A DNA stretch of 64,000 bases from Aspidapion aeneum (GCA_963576565.1 OY755039.1:128324640-128388639), one strand, 5' to 3'. Positions 1 through 12,919 are shown, counted from the stretch's first letter. Program-made: numbers and translations. Notes: generated by a model from the letters alone, not told the origin.

Positions 1-173
1 TCTCTAACTCGAACCTCTATAACTCGAACCTCTCTATAACTCGAACATTTTAAGTGGCCCCTGCACTTTTTACACGTATTTTAACCTCTTTAACTCGAGT
101 TTCTATAACTCGAACTCTCCATAACTCGAACTGTTTTGGTTGTCCCTTCAGGTTCGAGTTATAGAGGTTCGAC
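1..173. mobile_element. Right end of a TA-flanked DNA transposon
   Basis: The stretch is built from repeats of TATAACTCGAAC and close variants, and finishes with the reverse complement of that motif followed by GGTTCGACTGTA. The terminus, read inward, is CAGTCGAACCTCTATAACTC next to a TA. Such termini are typical of Tc1/mariner-superfamily elements, with pogo/Tigger-like types the most likely. The partner end lies left of the window, and no transposase is visible here. Confidence 0.5.
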
Positions 174-1689
174 TGTATATAACAGGAAATTCCAAAATAG
201 TAATTTTAAGGGTCGTACTTATACAGAACCCGCTTATAATAAAATAGAGGGTTTATAGTACAATGAATAGAGGAGTTTTACCCTACAAAAAGCCGATAAA
301 GTTATCTTATATAAAGCGGCATAATAGTTCAATGAATAGAGGTCAAAATAGGGGGGTTACCCTACAAAAGGTCCGGTAGTTCTGAATTTTGGATATATTG
401 TGAAGCTCAGTAGGGTACTTACAAATCTGTGTTTTCGTCACCCCCACCCCTGTGCTCCCTCCGCCATCTTAAAAAAACCATCAAAAATTGGCACTTTTTT
501 TAGTTTTTTGCCTTTAATTTCGTTCCAGTACACTAAATCGCAAAAAGAGTTATATGAAATTTTTTAGAGGATATAATTATCTACAATCGGGTGGTACTAT
601 AGTTGTCCTGCGAGCAGTAGTAACGGAGCTAGGTAATTTCCAAAAATGACTAAAATCACGTGCTTGGGCAAATTTTCAGATTTTTTCTACTTTAGACGGC
701 ATAAGCTCCGAAATACTTTCTTCTAGGGTAAAAGTTCTAAGAACATATCTTGTAGAGAATTTTATCAGCTACAACATCCATTCTTTAAATGTATTTTTAA
801 ATATTGTAATGGAGTGGGAGTAACATTTAACTTAAAGTAAGTTAAAAAATAATATTTTTTTTTAAATTTAGTGCTTTAAACGGCACGTTTTTTATATATT
901 TATATTTTTTTGTATAAATTTAGTGACGTAAAAAACGGTAAGCGAGCTTAGGGGTCAAACACCTCCTACCAAACTAACTACCTCTTCAAAAACCCCCCCA
1001 GACCCCCCGAAATCTAACATATTCAGGTTTTCTCAAATTTTATCAAAAAATACGCTTCTAAGTTCTTCTAATTTTTTTCTCGTTAACGACCGCAAATAAT
1101 TTATTTTGTAGTTTAGAATTTACATGCCAATGACACACGAGGTTCAGGGCGAGGGGAAAAAGTGCATTTTCGATGAAAAATATCTCTTTCTAGAATTTTA
1201 AATTTATTACTTACCATGTCTAATGACGAATATTGAAATAAACTGCAAGGTCTCTAAACAAAAAAAAAACGAGACCACTATGCTAAAATAAGCCATCTTC
1301 TTCTTATTTGTATGTCGGTATTAGGAACATTAACATAATTGAATGTGCCATATTGACGAACATCTGATAAGTCTGGCAAGGCTTTGGGGATTTCAAATAG
1401 TAGACAGATGGTATTTTAAGCTAGTTATAAAACAACCCATCATTTAATAAAGTTTCACAACTAAAAAATAAGGGCACTCATTTCATCATCTTAATTTAGT
1501 ATACCTTTTACTAGTACTATTTTTATACTATTTTATATTTTTAAAGCCACAAAAAAGTTATTATTATATCTTCTGATGCGTTTTCTGTCTAAACCGGAAA
1601 CCATCCCTATCATATAACTAGTTTTCCTTAGAATTGCTCAATAATTCATACTATCGATGTTTGCTGAGTTACAAATAAATTCTAAAAAA
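174..1689. other. A/T-rich DNA with no recognised gene
   Basis: Both strands are closed by frequent stops. Homopolymer A and T runs and short C runs are common. I see no terminal inverted repeat, tandem repeat or protein motif that can be defended. Confidence 0.5.
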
Positions 1690-1913
1690 GGTCCCAGACT
1701 ATAACTATCTAAGGCGATCTTAAAAGTTAATTTGTAGTTACAAGCTTTATATGTCTAAATATATTTATAAAGGTGATTTTTTATATTTTTCTTCTTCTTA
1801 ATTTTTTGTATATTTATTTATGTTAAACTGGGGGGGTGATGCTTACAGAGTTTACTACTTGTAAAGTATGTACCTAGTTAAAGCAGATAAGAGCCAAGGT
1901 TGCTCTTTTCGGC

Positions 1914-4900
1914 TTAAACACCCTACCAAGTTTCATTGCGTAACTATGTTTTTGAAGGTGACTTTTGAATTTCTTTCTCTTTTTCCATTTTTTTTCCATT
2001 TCACCATGTTAAACCGGGAACAAGGAGTAGCCGCTTCCACAGATGACTAGTTGTAGGCAACTTAAACACCCTACCAAGTTTCATTGCGTAACTATGTTTT
2101 TGAAGGTGATTTTTGATTTTTTTTTCTGTTTTTCCATTTTTTTTCCATTTCACCATGTTAAACCGGGAACAAGTAGCAGCCGCTTACACACATGACTAGT
2201 TGTAGGTTACATAAACACTATACCAAGTTTCATTGCGTAACTATGTTTTTGAAGGTGACTTTTGAATTTTTTTCGGTTTTTCCATTTTTTTTTCCATTTC
2301 ACCATGTTAAACCGGGAACAAGGAGCAGCCACTTCCACAGATGACTAGTTGTAGGCAACTTAAACACCCTACCAAGTTTCATAGCGTAACTTTGTTTTTG
2401 AAGGTGACTTTTGAATTTCTTTCTCTTTTTCCATTTTTTTTCCATTTCACCATGTTAAACCGGGAACAAGGAGCAGCCGCTTCCACAGATGACTAGTTGT
2501 AGGCAACTTAAACACCCTACCAAGTTTCATTGCGTAACTATGTTTTTGAAGGTGACTTTTGAATTTTTTTCTGTTTTTCCATTTTTTTTTCCATTTCACC
2601 ATGTTAAACCGGGAACAAGTAGCAGCCGCTTACACACATGACTAGTTGTAGGTTACTTAAACACCCTACAAAGTTTCATTGCGTAACTATGTTTTTGAAG
2701 GTGACTTTTGAATTTTTTTCTGTTTTTCCATTTTTTTTCCATTTCACCATGTTAAACCGGGAACAAGTAGCAGCCGCTTACATACTTGACTAGTTGTAGG
2801 TTACTTAAACACCCTACAAAGTTTCATTGCGTAACTATGTTTTTGAAGGTGACTTTTGAATTTTTTTCTGTTTTTCCATTTTTTTTCCATTTCACCATGT
2901 TAAACCGGGAACAAGTAGCAGCCGCTTACATACTTGACTAGTTGTAGGTTACTTAAACACCCTACAAAGTTTCATTGCGTAACTATGTTTTTGAAGGTGA
3001 CTTTTGAATTTTTTTCTGTTTTTCCATTTTTTTTCCATTTCACCATGTTAAACCGGGAACAAGTAGCAGCCGCTTACACACATGACTAGTTGTAGGCAAC
3101 TTAAACACCCTACCAAGTTTCATTGCGTAACTATGTTTTTGAAGGTGACTTTTGAATTTTTTTCTGTTTTTCCATTTTTTTTTCCATTTCACCATGTTAA
3201 ACCGGGAACAAGTAGCAGCCGCTTACACACATGACTAGCTGTAGGATACTTAAACGCCCTACAAAGTTTCATTGCGTAACTATGTTTTTGAAGGTGACTT
3301 TTGAATTTTTTTCTGTTTTTCCATTTTTTTTCCATTTCACCATGTTAAACCGGGAACAAGTAGCAGCCGCTTACGCACATGACTAGTTGTAGGTTACTTA
3401 AACATCCTACAAAGTTTCATTGCGTAACTATGTTTTTGAAGGTGACTTTTGAATTTTTTTCTGTTTTTCCATTTTTTTTCCATTTCACCATGTTAAACCG
3501 GGAACAAGGAGCAGCCGCTTCCACAGATGACTAGTTGTAGGCAACTTAAACACCCTACCAAGTTTCATTGCGTAACTATGTTTTTGAAGGTGATTTTTGA
3601 TTTTTTTTTCTGTTTTTCCATTTTTTTTCCATTTCACCATGTTAAACCGGGAACAAGTAGCAGCCGCTTACACACATGACTAGTTGTAGGTTACTTAAAC
3701 ACCCTACAAAGTTTCATTGCGTAACTATGTTTTTGAAGGTGACTTTTGAATTTTTTTCTGTTTTTCCATTTTTTTTCCATTTCACCATGTTAAACCGGGA
3801 ACAAGTAGCAGCCGCTTACACACATGACTAGTTGTAGGCAACTTAAACACCCTACCAAGTTTCATTGCGTAACTATGTTTTTGAAGGTGACTTTTGAATT
3901 TTTATGTGTTTTTCCATTTTTTTCCATTTCACCATGTTAAACCGGGAACAAGTAGCAGCCGCTTACACACATGACTAGCTGTAGGATACTTAAACGCCCT
4001 ACAAAGTTTCATTGCGTAACTATGTTTTTGAAGGTGACTTTTGAATTTTTTTCTGTTTTTCCATTTTTTTTCCATTTCACCATGTTAAACCGGGAACAAG
4101 TAGCAGCCGCTTACGCACATGACTAGTTGTAGGTTACTTAAACATCCTACAAAGTTTCATTGCGTAACTATGTTTTTGAAGGTGACTTTTGAATTTTTTT
4201 CTGTTTTTCCATTTTTTTTCCATTTCACCATGTTAAACCGGGAACAAGGAGCAGCCGCTTCCACAGATGACTAGTTGTAGGCAACTTAAACACCCTACCA
4301 AGGTTCATTGCGTAACTATGTTTTTGAAGGTGACTTTTGAATTTTTTTCTGTTTTTCCATTTTTTTTCCATTTCGCCATGTTAAACCGGGAACAAGTAGT
4401 AGCCGCTTGCACACATGACTAGTTGTAGGTTACTTAAACACCCTACAAAATTTCATTGCGTAACTATGTTTTTGAAGGTGACTTTTGAATTTTTTTCTGT
4501 TTTTCCATTTTTTTTCCATTTCACCACGTTAAACCGGGAACAAGGAGCAGCCGCTTCCACAGATGACTAGTTTTAGGCAACTTAAACACCCTACCAGGTT
4601 TCATTGCGTAACTATGTTTTTGAAGGTGACTTTTGAATTTTTTTCTGTTTTTCCATTTTTTTTCCATTTCACCATGTTAAACCGGGAACAAGTAGCAGCC
4701 GCTTACGCACATGACTAGTTGTAGGTTACTTAAACACCCTACCAAGTTTCATTGCGTAACTATGTTTCTGAAGGTGACTTTTGAATTTTTTTCTGTTTTT
4801 CCATTTTTTTTCCATTTCACCATGTTAAACCGGGAACAAGTAGCAGCCGCTTACACACATGACTAGTTGTAGGTTACTTAAACACCCTACAAAGTTTCAT

Positions 4901-5670
4901 TGCGTAACTATGTTTTTGAAGGTGACTTTTGAATTTTTTTCTGTTTTTCCATTTTTTTTCCATTTCACCATGTTAAACCGGGAACAAGGAGCAGCCGCTT
5001 CCACAGATGACTAGTTGTAGGCAACTTAAACACCTTACCAAATTTCATTGCGTAACTATGTTTTTGAAGGTGACTTTTGAATTTTTTTCTCTTTTTCCAT
5101 TTTTTTTCCATTTCACCATGTTAAACCGGGAACAAGGAGCAGCCGCGTCCACAGATGACTAGTTGTAGGCAACTTAAACACCCTACCAAGTTTCATTGCG
5201 TAACTATGTTTTTGAAGGTAATTTTTGATTTTTTTTTCTGTTTTTCATTTTTTTTCCATTTGACCATGTTAAACCAGGAACAAGTAGCAGCCGCTTACAC
5301 ACATGACTAGTTGTAGGTTACTTAAACACCCTACCAAGTTTCATTGCGTAACTATGTTTTTGAAGGTGACTTTTGAATTTTTTTCTGTTTTTCCATTTTT
5401 TTCCATTTCACCATGTTAAACCGGGAACAAGTAGCAGCCGCTTACACACATGACTAGTTGTAGGTCACTTAAACACCCTACCAAGTTTCATTGCGTAACT
5501 ATGTTTTTGAAGGTGACTTTTGAATTTTTTTCTGTTTTTCCATTTTTTTCCATTTCACCATGTTAAACCGGGAACAAGTAGCAGCCGCTTACACACATGA
5601 CTAGTTGTAGGTCACTTAAACACCCTACCAAGTTTCATTGCGTAACTATGTTTTTGAAGGTGACTTTTAA
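1914..5670. repeat. Satellite super-block, copy A
   Basis: This block carries a series of unit-specific variants in a fixed order: ACATAAACACTATACC near 2211, GTAGGATACTTAAACGCC at 3241, TTTATGTGTT at 3901, TATGTTTCTG at 4761, AAACCAGGAA at 5271 and GACTTTTAA near 5662. The same variants reappear in the same order in the next block, so the pair is a duplication of about 26 units rather than independent amplification of single units. Confidence 0.9.
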
Positions 5671-5751
5671 ATTTTTTTCTGTTTTTCCATTTTTTTTTTC
5701 CATTTCACCATGTTAAACCGGGAACAAGTAGCAGCCGCTTACACACATGAC

Positions 5752-8700
5752 TAGTTGTAGGTTACTTAAACACCCTACAAAGTTTCATTGCGTAACTATG
5801 TTTTTGAAGGTGACTTTTGAATTTCTTTCTCTTTTTCCATTTTTTTTCCATTTCACCATGTTAAACCGGGAACAAGGAGTAGCCGCTTCCACAGATGACT
5901 AGTTGTAGGCAACTTAAACACCCTACCAAGTTTCATTGCGTAACTATGTTTTTGAAGGTGATTTTTGATTTTTTTTTCTGTTTTTCCATTTTTTTTCCAT
6001 TTCACCATGTTAAACCGGGAACAAGTAGCAGCCGCTTACACACATGACTAGTTGTAGGTTACATAAACACTATACCAAGTTTCATTGCGTAACTATGTTT
6101 TTGAAGGTGACTTTTGAATTTTTTTCGGTTTTTCCATTTTTTTTTCCATTTCACCATGTTAAACCGGGAACAAGGAGCAGCCACTTCCACAGATGACTAG
6201 TTGTAGGCAACTTAAACACCCTACCAAGTTTCATAGCGTAACTTTGTTTTTGAAGGTGACTTTTGAATTTCTTTCTCTTTTTCCATTTTTTTTCCATTTC
6301 ACCATGTTAAACCGGGAACAAGGAGCAGCCGCTTCCACAGATGACTAGTTGTAGGCAACTTAAACACCCTACCAAGTTTCATTGCGTAACTATGTTTTTG
6401 AAGGTGACTTTTGAATTTTTTTCTGTTTTTCCATTTTTTTTTCCATTTCACCATGTTAAACCGGGAACAAGTAGCAGCCGCTTACACACATGACTAGTTG
6501 TAGGTTACTTAAACACCCTACAAAGTTTCATTGCGTAACTATGTTTTTGAAGGTGACTTTTGAATTTTTTTCTGTTTTTCCATTTTTTTTCCATTTCACC
6601 ATGTTAAACCGGGAACAAGTAGCAGCCGCTTACATACTTGACTAGTTGTAGGTTACTTAAACACCCTACAAAGTTTCATTGCGTAACTATGTTTTTGAAG
6701 GTGACTTTTGAATTTTTTTCTGTTTTTCCATTTTTTTTCCATTTCACCATGTTAAACCGGGAACAAGTAGCAGCCGCTTACATACTTGACTAGTTGTAGG
6801 TTACTTAAACACCCTACAAAGTTTCATTGCGTAACTATGTTTTTGAAGGTGACTTTTGAATTTTTTTCTGTTTTTCCATTTTTTTTCCATTTCACCATGT
6901 TAAACCGGGAACAAGTAGCAGCCGCTTACACACATGACTAGTTGTAGGTTACTTAAACACCCTACAAAGTTTCATTGCGTAACTATGTTTTTGAAGGTGA
7001 CTTTTGAATTTTTTTCTGTTTTTCCATTTTTTTTCCATTTCACCATGTTAAACCGGGAACAAGTAGCAGCCGCTTACACACATGACTAGTTGTAGGCAAC
7101 TTAAACACCCTACCAAGTTTCATTGCGTAACTATGTTTTTGAAGGTGACTTTTGAATTTTTTTCTGTTTTTCCATTTTTTTTTCCATTTCACCATGTTAA
7201 ACCGGGAACAAGTAGCAGCCGCTTACACACATGACTAGCTGTAGGATACTTAAACGCCCTACAAAGTTTCATTGCGTAACTATGTTTTTGAAGGTGACTT
7301 TTGAATTTTTTTCTGTTTTTCCATTTTTTTTCCATTTCACCATGTTAAACCGGGAACAAGTAGCAGCCGCTTACGCACATGACTAGTTGTAGGTTACTTA
7401 AACATCCTACAAAGTTTCATTGCGTAACTATGTTTTTGAAGGTGACTTTTGAATTTTTTTCTGTTTTTCCATTTTTTTTCCATTTCACCATGTTAAACCG
7501 GGAACAAGGAGCAGCCGCTTCCACAGATGACTAGTTGTAGGCAACTTAAACACCCTACCAAGTTTCATTGCGTAACTATGTTTTTGAAGGTGATTTTTGA
7601 TTTTTTTTTCTGTTTTTCCATTTTTTTTCCATTTCACCATGTTAAACCGGGAACAAGTAGCAGCCGCTTACACACATGACTAGTTGTAGGTTACTTAAAC
7701 ACCCTACAAAGTTTCATTGCGTAACTATGTTTTTGAAGGTGACTTTTGAATTTTTTTCTGTTTTTCCATTTTTTTTCCATTTCACCATGTTAAACCGGGA
7801 ACAAGTAGCAGCCGCTTACACACATGACTAGTTGTAGGCAACTTAAACACCCTACCAAGTTTCATTGCGTAACTATGTTTTTGAAGGTGACTTTTGAATT
7901 TTTATGTGTTTTTCCATTTTTTTCCATTTCACCATGTTAAACCGGGAACAAGTAGCAGCCGCTTACACACATGACTAGCTGTAGGATACTTAAACGCCCT
8001 ACAAAGTTTCATTGCGTAACTATGTTTTTGAAGGTGACTTTTGAATTTTTTTCTGTTTTTCCATTTTTTTTCCATTTCACCATGTTAAACCGGGAACAAG
8101 TAGCAGCCGCTTACGCACATGACTAGTTGTAGGTTACTTAAACATCCTACAAAGTTTCATTGCGTAACTATGTTTTTGAAGGTGACTTTTGAATTTTTTT
8201 CTGTTTTTCCATTTTTTTTCCATTTCACCATGTTAAACCGGGAACAAGGAGCAGCCGCTTCCACAGATGACTAGTTGTAGGCAACTTAAACACCCTACCA
8301 AGGTTCATTGCGTAACTATGTTTTTGAAGGTGACTTTTGAATTTTTTTCTGTTTTTCCATTTTTTTTTCCATTTCGCCATGTTAAACCGGGAACAAGTAG
8401 TAGCCGCTTGCACACATGACTAGTTGTAGGTTACTTAAACACCCTACAAAATTTCATTGCGTAACTATGTTTTTGAAGGTGACTTTTGAATTTTTTTCTG
8501 TTTTTCCATTTTTTTTTCCATTTCACCACGTTAAACCGGGAACAAGGAGCAGCCGCTTCCACAGATGACTAGTTTTAGGCAACTTAAACACCCTACCAGG
8601 TTTCATTGCGTAACTATGTTTTTGAAGGTGACTTTTGAATTTTTTTCTGTTTTTCCATTTTTTTTCCATTTCACCATGTTAAACCGGGAACAAGTAGCAG

Positions 8701-9525
8701 CCGCTTACGCACATGACTAGTTGTAGGTTACTTAAACACCCTACCAAGTTTCATTGCGTAACTATGTTTCTGAAGGTGACTTTTGAATTTTTTTCTGTTT
8801 TTCCATTTTTTTTCCATTTCACCATGTTAAACCGGGAACAAGTAGCAGCCGCTTACACACATGACTAGTTGTAGGTTACTTAAACACCCTACAAAGTTTC
8901 ATTGCGTAACTATGTTTTTGAAGGTGACTTTTGAATTTTTTTCTGTTTTTCCATTTTTTTTCCATTTCACCATGTTAAACCGGGAACAAGGAGCAGCCGC
9001 TTCCACAGATGACTAGTTGTAGGCAACTTAAACACCTTACCAAATTTCATTGCGTAACTATGTTTTTGAAGGTGACTTTTGAATTTTTTTCTCTTTTTCC
9101 ATTTTTTTTCCATTTCACCATGTTAAACCGGGAACAAGGAGCAGCCGCGTCCACAGATGACTAGTTGTAGGCAACTTAAACACCCTACCAAGTTTCATTG
9201 CGTAACTATGTTTTTGAAGGTAATTTTTGATTTTTTTTTCTGTTTTTCATTTTTTTTCCATTTGACCATGTTAAACCAGGAACAAGTAGCAGCCGCTTAC
9301 ACACATGACTAGTTGTAGGTTACTTAAACACCCTACCAAGTTTCATTGCGTAACTATGTTTTTGAAGGTGACTTTTGAATTTTTTTCTGTTTTTCCATTT
9401 TTTTCCATTTCACCATGTTAAACCGGGAACAAGTAGCAGCCGCTTACACACATGACTAGTTGTAGGTCACTTAAACACCCTACCAAGTTTCATTGCGTAA
9501 CTATGTTTTTGAAGGTGACTTTTAA
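5752..9525. repeat. Satellite super-block, copy B (duplicate of copy A)
   Basis: Diagnostic variants of copy A recur here at offsets of 3852 bp (2194 to 6046), 4000 bp (3241 to 7241; 3901 to 7901), 4002 bp (4761 to 8763; 5271 to 9273) and 3855 bp (5669 to 9524). The offset changes by about one unit twice: one extra unit is present near 6936 and one unit is missing near 9466. Apart from those unit gains and losses and a few T-run length changes, the blocks look almost identical by eye. Confidence 0.9.
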
Positions 9526-9960
9526 ATTTTTTTCTGTTTTTCCATTTTTTTTTTCCATTTCACCATGTTAAACCGGGAACAAGTAGCAGCCGCTTACACA
9601 CATGACTAGTTGTAGGCTACTTAAACACCTTACCAAGTTTCATTGCGTAACTATGTTTTTGAAGGTGACTTTTGAATTTTTTTCTGTTTTTCCATTTTTT
9701 TTCCATTTGAACATGTTAAACCGGGAACAAGGAGCAGCCGCTTCCACAGATGACTAGTTGTAGACAACTTAAACACTCTACCAAGTTTCATTGCGTAACT
9801 ATATTTTTAAAGAGGACTTTTAAATTTTTTTGGATTTTTTATTTTTTTCCAAATTTCTCAAATTCTCCATTTCTTAATAAAAAAAGTTATTTACCAAGGT
9901 TTTTGCAGCTTCTCAATGAAATAATTTTTGAAAATATACTTTTTTGTTAGGCTGCCAAAT

Positions 9961-10050
9961 GTGGCTGCTAACTTCACATTTTGGCTGCTGTAAGTGGCTG
10001 CTAACTTCACACTTTGGCTGCTGTAAGGTGGCTGCTAGTTTCACACCAAT
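9961..10050. repeat. 33-bp tandem repeat, about 2.7 copies
   Basis: GTGGCTGCTAACTTCACA followed by a TTTGGCTGCTGTAA tail is repeated from 9961 and 9994, with a partial third copy from 10027. It sits just outside the satellite's right edge. Confidence 0.85.
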
Positions 10051-10078
10051 TATTGACTGTATGTTTTTAAAGTTCGTT

Positions 10079-10492
10079 GGATGGTACCCCTAAAGACTGT
10101 TTCTGAAACTGTTCACAATATTATAGAAAAAGTGAATTGGCAGCGAAACGATGCATCCTAGCGAAAAACGATCAGTTTTTTATAGTACTTTTAATTTCGC
10201 TTCTTCCGATGTATTACTTAGCATCCTAGCTTTGATAGTAAGCTGTACAAGCCAGCTAAAATATACAATTTTGTAAAAATTCCATGTTTTCGTTCCAAAA
10301 TCGATATATTTTTTTTAATTGTAAAAGATATGACAATGGTCAGAAGAAGCGGAATTAAAAGTACTATAAAAAATTACTTTTAACGTTTTTTGCTACGATG
10401 CATCGTTTCACTGCAAATCCACTTTTTGTATAATCTTGTGAACATTTTTAGAAACCACCCTCTTTAAGGCAGTCTTTAGGGGTACCATCCAT
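10079..10492. mobile_element. Fold-back (MITE-like) element, arms about 130-160 bp
   Basis: The left arm starts GGATGGTACCCCTAAAGACT and the right end is its reverse complement, AGTCTTTAGGGGTACCATCC. Matching continues inward through the CGAAACGATGCATC segment and TATAGTACTTTTAATT to GCTTCTTC near 10200, mirrored near 10341. The loop is about 130 bp. No coding capacity is seen. A diverged copy of one arm lies at about 22850-22990. Confidence 0.85.
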
Positions 10493-11182
10493 TCTTCTGT
10501 GAAAGGTTTAAAGCCTTCTGTGTAACAAAAAAAAACAAATGTCAATAGTGTAGCTACAGTAAAATGAGCATGGTTATTATTTTAATTCTTTTGCGAGCAG
10601 AAATACTAATAATCTTGATATATCTCAAAGACTACTTGATTTACTAAAAATGTGTAATTACAAAATTTATTTGCCTTTAAAAAAGGAGTATAACAAGCCT
10701 TTAAAAATTAAAATCGGACGACTGGGTAGGGAGATACTCCTAAACAAAAAAATCTATCAATTTGGCGTCCATTTTCAAGGATGGCGGCCAAACGACCATG
10801 AGTTCAACCCCGTGACTAAACTTTTTTTATACACCTATGGGTGCTTAACAATGCCCCGCAGTCAAACTGAGCGCACATATTAAGTCACAAGTGATAGGAG
10901 CCAGCGCCTAGAATAACTAGACAAATTAGAAAAGAGTCCATATTTAAAATGTGCAATTAGTTTGTGGAACCATTTTTATGTAACCTATACTTCGTTCAGT
11001 CACACTGTGCATAGCCTGCTTGGGAAACAATGGCAAATTTAAATTCGCAGACGCGAATTTTTAGGCGCGCATGCATGTGTTTTGTCACACAGGCACCCAG
11101 CTGCTGTGTTGGTAGACGTTATATTTGTTGTTGATTTATATTTTTCGGTGTTTTGCATTTGTCGTGTTTTTTTCTGTCAAAA

Positions 11183-11259
11183 ATGGGAAATAATTCACGC
11201 AAAACATTTGCGGTTTGTGGAAAAATGTCTGGGAGAAGCAAGGGAGTGTCATTCCATAC
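11183..11259 (+). pseudogene. Orphan THAP-domain first exon
   Basis: Translation from ATG at 11183 gives a 25-codon open exon beginning MGNNSRKTFAVCGK and ending GVSFH, followed directly by the donor GTAAGTAC. This is the layout of a THAP zinc-finger first exon (C-x2-C near the N terminus, then a short segment ending before the conserved phenylalanine-proline). Both it and the intact THAP gene at 38690 break in the same codon phase, two bases into a codon. The first zinc-binding cysteine reads TTT (Phe) where the family has Cys, which should disable DNA binding. I find no matching second exon downstream, so it is probably a transposon or gene relic. Confidence 0.55.
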
Positions 11260-12919
11260 GTAAGTACTTGTATTTTTCTTTATAATTTGTTAATAAAGTT
11301 AAGAGTGGTTTATAGTTGCCATTTAACACTCTTCATGGTGTCCACAACAAATCTGCACAATTAATTTTAGAAAAACTACAATTTTAATTCACAATATCAT
11401 ACATTTTCACTCAATCAACTAGTTTTTAGAAAAAAAAATAATAGACATAACTGTCAATTATTTTTGTCAATTATCACTACGTACGCAAAGGAGTATGTTC
11501 CAAAACCACCAAAACTGACGCATGCGCAGTCACCGAAATCTTATCTACCCAAAAAAAGAATATTAAGAATAAATGGGGGGTCCTTTCTTCAAGCATCGCG
11601 CTCTAAAGTATTTGGTTGCCCCTTTCCCCCGAAAAGTCGACAGCGACTGAGAAAACAACCTCTAAATCCCTTAAAACCTGGTTTTCTTTAAATATCTCGA
11701 AAACTAACCATTTTAGCGCGTGGATTATAAAATTTCCTTGCTAACGATGGTTAGCAAAAGGAAATAGCTCTTCAGTGGCGTCCGCAAATTCGGATTAGTT
11801 ATAAAAAACATGTTTATTATGGGTTTAATAAAATTTTCTCAAAAACTACACTGCCTAAAGAAACAAGTGTTGTATACTTTATTGTAGAAAATACAATTTT
11901 CTTTTAAACACTGTATTATATGCAGTTCATGTCACATTTAAGACTCTATGGGCGTACTTATATAAATAAATGTTCAAATAATAACTACAAAATATGACAA
12001 AACTTTTTAATACCATTAGTAAGATTTTTTTATACCTGCTTTCAGACTAGGTTTTTTCATATCATACTCGAACAGAACAGCCTTCTTTCTATGGAGTCAC
12101 AAACTCTGCTGCTTGGTGTGGGAATCCAATTGTCTCTTTTGATAGCATGTATCTACTTTTGAAACAACTGGGGATCCTTAGGAAACGCGAAAGTCGACAC
12201 TTTATGTCCCGGGATAATTTTCCTTGCACCGATCAGGCATAGTCCTTTTTAAACAAAAAACACCAAAAAAAATGCAAAATAAGCTATAAATTAAAAGCAA
12301 ACAATCCAAATATGAGGTTAATGTCTATAAACACGTGGAATGTTATGACTAGATGTGTCACGTGATCCGCGAATTTGCGTTGTACTTTTTGGCCTGCTAT
12401 TTTAGGAGGCATTGTATTAGGTATAGTTTTTGCAAAGTCACTTGAATAACTTCTAATACGGGGTTCTATCGATTTCATGAAATTTTGCTTCATTCTGCCC
12501 TTCAAAATTTATCCAAATTCGTATAAAATCTTGCTGGTATAATTTCAACCCGACCGACACAGAAAAGGCGCAGCTCTTTGCAGTCCGACCACAAAGTATT
12601 TGTTTTCCGACCGACCGAGCCCAGGTGGATGGACGGTACCTGATTGGCAGATTTTTTTGAGATGCGCTTTTAATTGCTTTCGGTTGTGCTTTTCGGGACC
12701 CCTTTAGTCGGCAGTATGCAGAGTTAGAAAATAAATCAGTGTCGTTCATAAAGGTGTAGGAATAGAAAGTTTTATTATCTATTTTTATTTCTTTAGTTTA
12801 CGCTATAATTAAATGAAATAATTTTCATGAGTATATCTACCGCCGCCACTATATGTCACTTTCTATAAAGGATATGCCGATGGTCGGCTTTTATCTTTGT
12901 TCAACTGACTTTGCAAAAA
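11260..12919. other. No recognised gene; short ORFs only
   Basis: Open frames of 73-98 codons exist on both strands but show no domain pattern. TATAGTTTTTGCAAAGTCA near 12423 reappears inverted near 12905, at the 3' end of the neighbouring reverse-transcriptase relic. This may be leftover retrotransposon 3' sequence in opposite orientation. Confidence 0.4.

Larger units (their letters stand above)
1690..9870. repeat. Satellite array, about 148-149 bp unit, about 53 copies
   Basis: The landmark GACTAGTTGTAGG recurs at 2045, 2194, 2343, 2491, 2640 and so on to 9752, spaced by 148-149 bp. This gives about 52 periods. Each unit contains a T-rich block (CTGTTTTTCCATTTTT), then TTTCACCATGTTAAACCGGG, then a GCAGCCGCTT segment, then the landmark. 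All units are head to tail and most differ by only a few bases. The edges are degenerate: recognisable but diverged units lie at 1690-1912 on the left and 9753-9870 on the right. The unit length is not a multiple of three and no frame stays open. Whether the array is centromeric or dispersed cannot be told from one locus. Confidence 0.97.

Noticed and set aside
1868..2050. 60-codon frame at the satellite's left edge (and 8225-8413 on the minus strand)
   Set aside because: Both lie inside satellite units, and the unit length is not a multiple of three.
1914..9790. CRISPR-like reading of the regular array
   Set aside because: Whole units are repeated without unique spacers, the period is 148 bp, and the context is eukaryotic.
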